A stretch of DNA of 64,000 bases from Duffyella gerundensis (lineage in GTDB: Bacteria; Pseudomonadota; Gammaproteobacteria; Enterobacterales; Enterobacteriaceae). The position numbers and the translations under genes were made by a program. The notes beneath the pieces are model-generated. The model had not been told where the DNA came from. It made no database searches and saw nothing but the letters and a program-made list of their open reading frames with translations. The stretch is taken from assembly GCF_001517405.1 (NCBI RefSeq), contig NZ_LN907827.1:1060587-1124586 (forward strand), in the 5' to 3' direction. Below, piece by piece: positions 62,096-64,000 of the stretch (the stretch's first letter is position 1; each line of letters begins with the position of its first letter).

Positions 62096-62888
62096 ACCTG
62101 TTTTTCAGCAGATCCAGCAAGTTGCATTCGCCATACAGATGCAGCGCGCCAACCGCTACCACATAGCGGCCTGCGGGCAGCTGCTGCAGAAAATGGCACC
62201 AGCGCTGGTTGCGGGCGTTCATCAATACGTCATTCAGCTCGCTGCTGAAGGTGCCAGGTAAGGTCAGTGAGACCTCTTTTGGCGGCGTTTGCATCCACCA
62301 GCCGATCATCAGCTGCAACAGGCGGGCGTTGGTATGCCAGTGCTCCAGCGTGTCGCTGAGCAGCGCCAGTCCACCTTCCGGCAGATTTCGCAGCAGCTGC
62401 AGCTGCTCTTCCGGACTTTCCAGTTCAATAATCCGTTTTTGCGTGTTGCCGGCGATCTGCAACAGCTGATAGTCGATGCCATATTGCGGACGCAGGCCGA
62501 GCCGCTGCGCCTGCTGCGCCTGTAAGGTGAGGGCGATTTGCCAGGCGGGCAGGGTCATAAAGGGCGTGGCGCTCAGGCCGAGCTCGTCGCAGAGACGGGT
62601 AAAGTAAGCCAGCTGTTCGTCGGACAGGCGTTCTGATAAGGGGCGATCGGTTTCACGATGGCTGAACGGCGATGCGCCCTGGGTGATATCCGCTTCCACA
62701 ATCAGCGCATCGGCGCGCTGCAGCTGCTTGATCAGCCCACCGGGCAGCGGCTGCATATCCTGCGTGCCCATGTGAATGCTGCCGACCAGATGCAGCCGCT
62801 GACCGCCAGCCAGCATAATATCGCGCGCTGGCCAGGCATAACTTCGCGGCCAGCGCGCGGCGATCTGCGCAATAAGTTTCTGCAGCAC
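62094..62888 (-). CDS. ybaP: TraB/GumN family protein YbaP
   Basis: 264 residues, same as E. coli. The paired GX2H-type motifs of the TiKI/TraB family are GSIHMGTQDM (about 36-45) and VGALHLYGE near the C-terminus. Biological role unknown; relatives have been proposed as metal-dependent peptidases. Its stop overlaps the ChiX terminator, and it lies 31 bases after copA, so it is probably co-transcribed with it. Confidence 0.93.
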   Translation of the reverse strand: MLQKLIAQIAARWPRSYAWPARDIMLAGGQRLHLVGSIHMGTQDMQPLPGGLIKQLQRADALIVEADITQGASPFSHRETDRPLSERLSDEQLAYFTRLCDELGLSATPFMTLPAWQIALTLQAQQAQRLGLRPQYGIDYQLLQIAGNTQKRIIELESPEEQLQLLRNLPEGGLALLSDTLEHWHTNARLLQLMIGWWMQTPPKEVSLTLPGTFSSELNDVLMNARNQRWCHFLQQLPAGRYVVAVGALHLYGECNLLDLLKNR

Positions 62889-62919
62889 GCTCTCATCCTT
62901 CTGTTTTTCCGCGAGATCC

Positions 62920-64000
62920 CTATGCTAGCGGTTTCGCTGGCGCTTTAACAGGCGCGGCAGGCGGCTGAAAACGTAACAGCCGGTTAGCGTTGCTGACCAC
63001 GGTAACCGAAGAGAGCGCCATCGCTGCCCCGGCGATCACCGGGCTGAGCAGCGTGCCGGTCAGCGGCCAAAGCACGCCAGCGGCCAACGGAATGCCCAGG
63101 CTGTTATAGATGAACGCGCCCAGCAGATTCTGCTTCATGTTGCGCAGTGTTGCGTTGGCAATGGCCAGCGCGTCGACAACCGCATGCAGATCCTGGCGCA
63201 TCAGGGTGATCGCTGCGGTTTCGATAGCGATATCGCTGCCGCCGCCCATGGCGATGCCGACATCGGCCTGCGCCAGCGCTGGCGCATCGTTGATGCCATC
63301 GCCGATCATCGCCACTTTCTTGCCCTGCTGCTGTAGCTGCACGATCGCCGCCGCTTTGCCGTCGGGCAGCACATCGGCAATCACCTCATCGATACCGGCC
63401 TGGCGGGCAATCGCCTCCGCCGTGGCACGATTATCACCGGTCAGCATCACCAGTTGATAACCAAGCTCACGTAAACGCGCCAGCGCCGCGGTGCTCTCTT
63501 CGCGCAGCGGATCGCGGATCTCCAGCAGCGCCGTGAGTTTACCGGCCAGCGCCAGCAGCACCGGCGTGGCACCGCGCTGGGCCATGCGGTCGATTTCTGC
63601 CTGCGCCGGGCCGATATCCACCTGCTGCTCAACCATCAGCGCCGCGTTGCCGAGTAAAATCAGCTGGCCGTCGAGTTCACCGCTGACCCCTTTCCCGGCA
63701 TGCGTGCGGAAACGCCTGACCGCGGGCAGGGCGCCTTGCACATCGGCGGCGGCGATAATGGCGTGTGCCAGCGGATGGCGGGAACCCTGCTCCAGCGCCG
63801 CTGCCAGCCGCAGCAGCCGGGCATCGTCGCTCTGGCCGCTGAGATTCACCAGCTGGGTCAGGCGCGGTTTACCTTCGGTCAGCGTACCGGTTTTATCGAA
63901 TACCAGCGTATTGAGTTGGCTGGCCTGCTGTAGCGCATCGGCATCGCGCACCAGAATGCCCAGTTCGGCCGCGCGACCGACGCCGGAAATAATCGACATT
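62920..64000 (-). CDS. copA: Copper-exporting P-type ATPase CopA, C-terminal part (runs off right edge)
   Basis: The last 359 residues of the P1B Cu(I) exporter. Present are the phosphorylation motif [11 protein letters not shown], nucleotide-domain [17 protein letters not shown], hinge [20 protein letters not shown], and the last two helices with [21 protein letters not shown] and [15 protein letters not shown] (copper-site Met and Ser). The frame is open to the window edge; the N-terminal metal-binding domains and CPC helix lie outside. Confidence 0.96.
   Translation of the reverse strand, partial: MSIISGVGRAAELGILVRDADALQQASQLNTLVFDKTGTLTEGKPRLTQLVNLSGQSDDARLLRLAAALEQGSRHPLAHAIIAAADVQGALPAVRRFRTHAGKGVSGELDGQLILLGNAALMVEQQVDIGPAQAEIDRMAQRGATPVLLALAGKLTALLEIRDPLREESTAALARLRELGYQLVMLTGDNRATAEAIARQAGIDEVIADVLPDGKAAAIVQLQQQGKKVAMIGDGINDAPALAQADVGIAMGGGSDIAIETAAITLMRQDLHAVVDALAIANATLRNMKQNLLGAFIYNSLGIPLAAGVLWPLTGTLLSPVIAGAAMALSSVTVVSNANRLLRFQPPAAPVKAPAKPLA

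Noticed and set aside
61973..62248. 91-codon plus-strand ORF across the ybaK-ybaP gap
   Set aside because: The DNA is explained by ChiX and the end of ybaP; the frame has no ribosome site.

Overview
The window is a contiguous stretch of chromosome from a gammaproteobacterium of the order Enterobacterales. Gene order follows the E. coli K-12 ispA-to-copA segment almost gene for gene (ispA-xseB-thiI-yajL-panE-yajQ-yajR-cyoEDCBA-ampG-yajG-bolA-tig-clpPX-lon-hupB-ppiD-ybaV-fadM-queC-mdlAB-glnK-amtB-tesB-ybaY-ybaZ-ffs-hha-tomB-acrBAR-rsmS-priC-ybaN-apt-dnaX-ybaB-recR-htpG-adk-hemH-gsk-ybaL-ushA-ybaK-chiX-ybaP-copA). Protein divergence and the pattern of small insertions and losses suggest a relative of Erwinia/Pantoea (Erwiniaceae) rather than E. 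coli or Salmonella. The genus is an inference. No insertion sequence, prophage, CRISPR array, rRNA or tRNA gene was seen.

Region by region. 1-6100 holds isoprenoid, thiamine/4-thiouridine, pantothenate and stress genes. 6200-11060 is the cytochrome bo3 oxidase operon, with a clear promoter at its right end. 11400-14110 holds muropeptide recycling (yajG-ampG) and bolA. 14250-23180 is a protein quality-control block (tig, clpP, clpX, lon, hupB, ppiD) with recognisable sigma-32 promoters before clpP and lon. 23300-32770 carries fadM, queC, an ABC exporter pair, the NtrC/sigma-54 controlled glnK-amtB ammonium module, tesB and ybaYZ. 32935-33048 is the 4.5S RNA of the signal recognition particle. 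33136-37564 is the most accessory part: hha-tomB, an unknown 117-residue protein, a zinc-type ABC importer and the zinc-independent ribosomal proteins L31B and L36B. The importer and the ribosomal protein pair each sit behind a Zur-box-like operator sharing the same 15 bases. 37627-42769 is acrAB with divergent acrR and its operator. 42752-48931 is the replication/repair block (rsmS, priC, apt, dnaX with its frameshift site, ybaB, recR). It is interrupted by a GlsB/YeaQ-type gene and by a membrane micro-ORF coupled to an RcsB-like LuxR regulator. 49030-64000 contains htpG, adk, hemH, gsk, ybaL, ushA, ybaK, the ChiX small RNA, ybaP and the 3' part of copA. Two accessory pairs are inserted there: LysR plus an unknown 281-residue protein, and LysR plus a PACE efflux pump.

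E. coli genes missing from their usual places are ybaE-cof-decR (between queC and mdlA), mscK (between acrR and rsmS), aes (between hemH and gsk) and fsr (between ybaL and ushA).

The most unusual observations are: the zinc-starvation island with a 37-residue hydrophobic leader ORF; an 11-bp tandem duplication whose loss would fuse a transmembrane micro-ORF in frame to the LuxR regulator; the degenerate receiver domain of that regulator; a 33-residue C-terminal extension on UshA; and the unrecognised proteins at 33910-34263 and 51980-52825.
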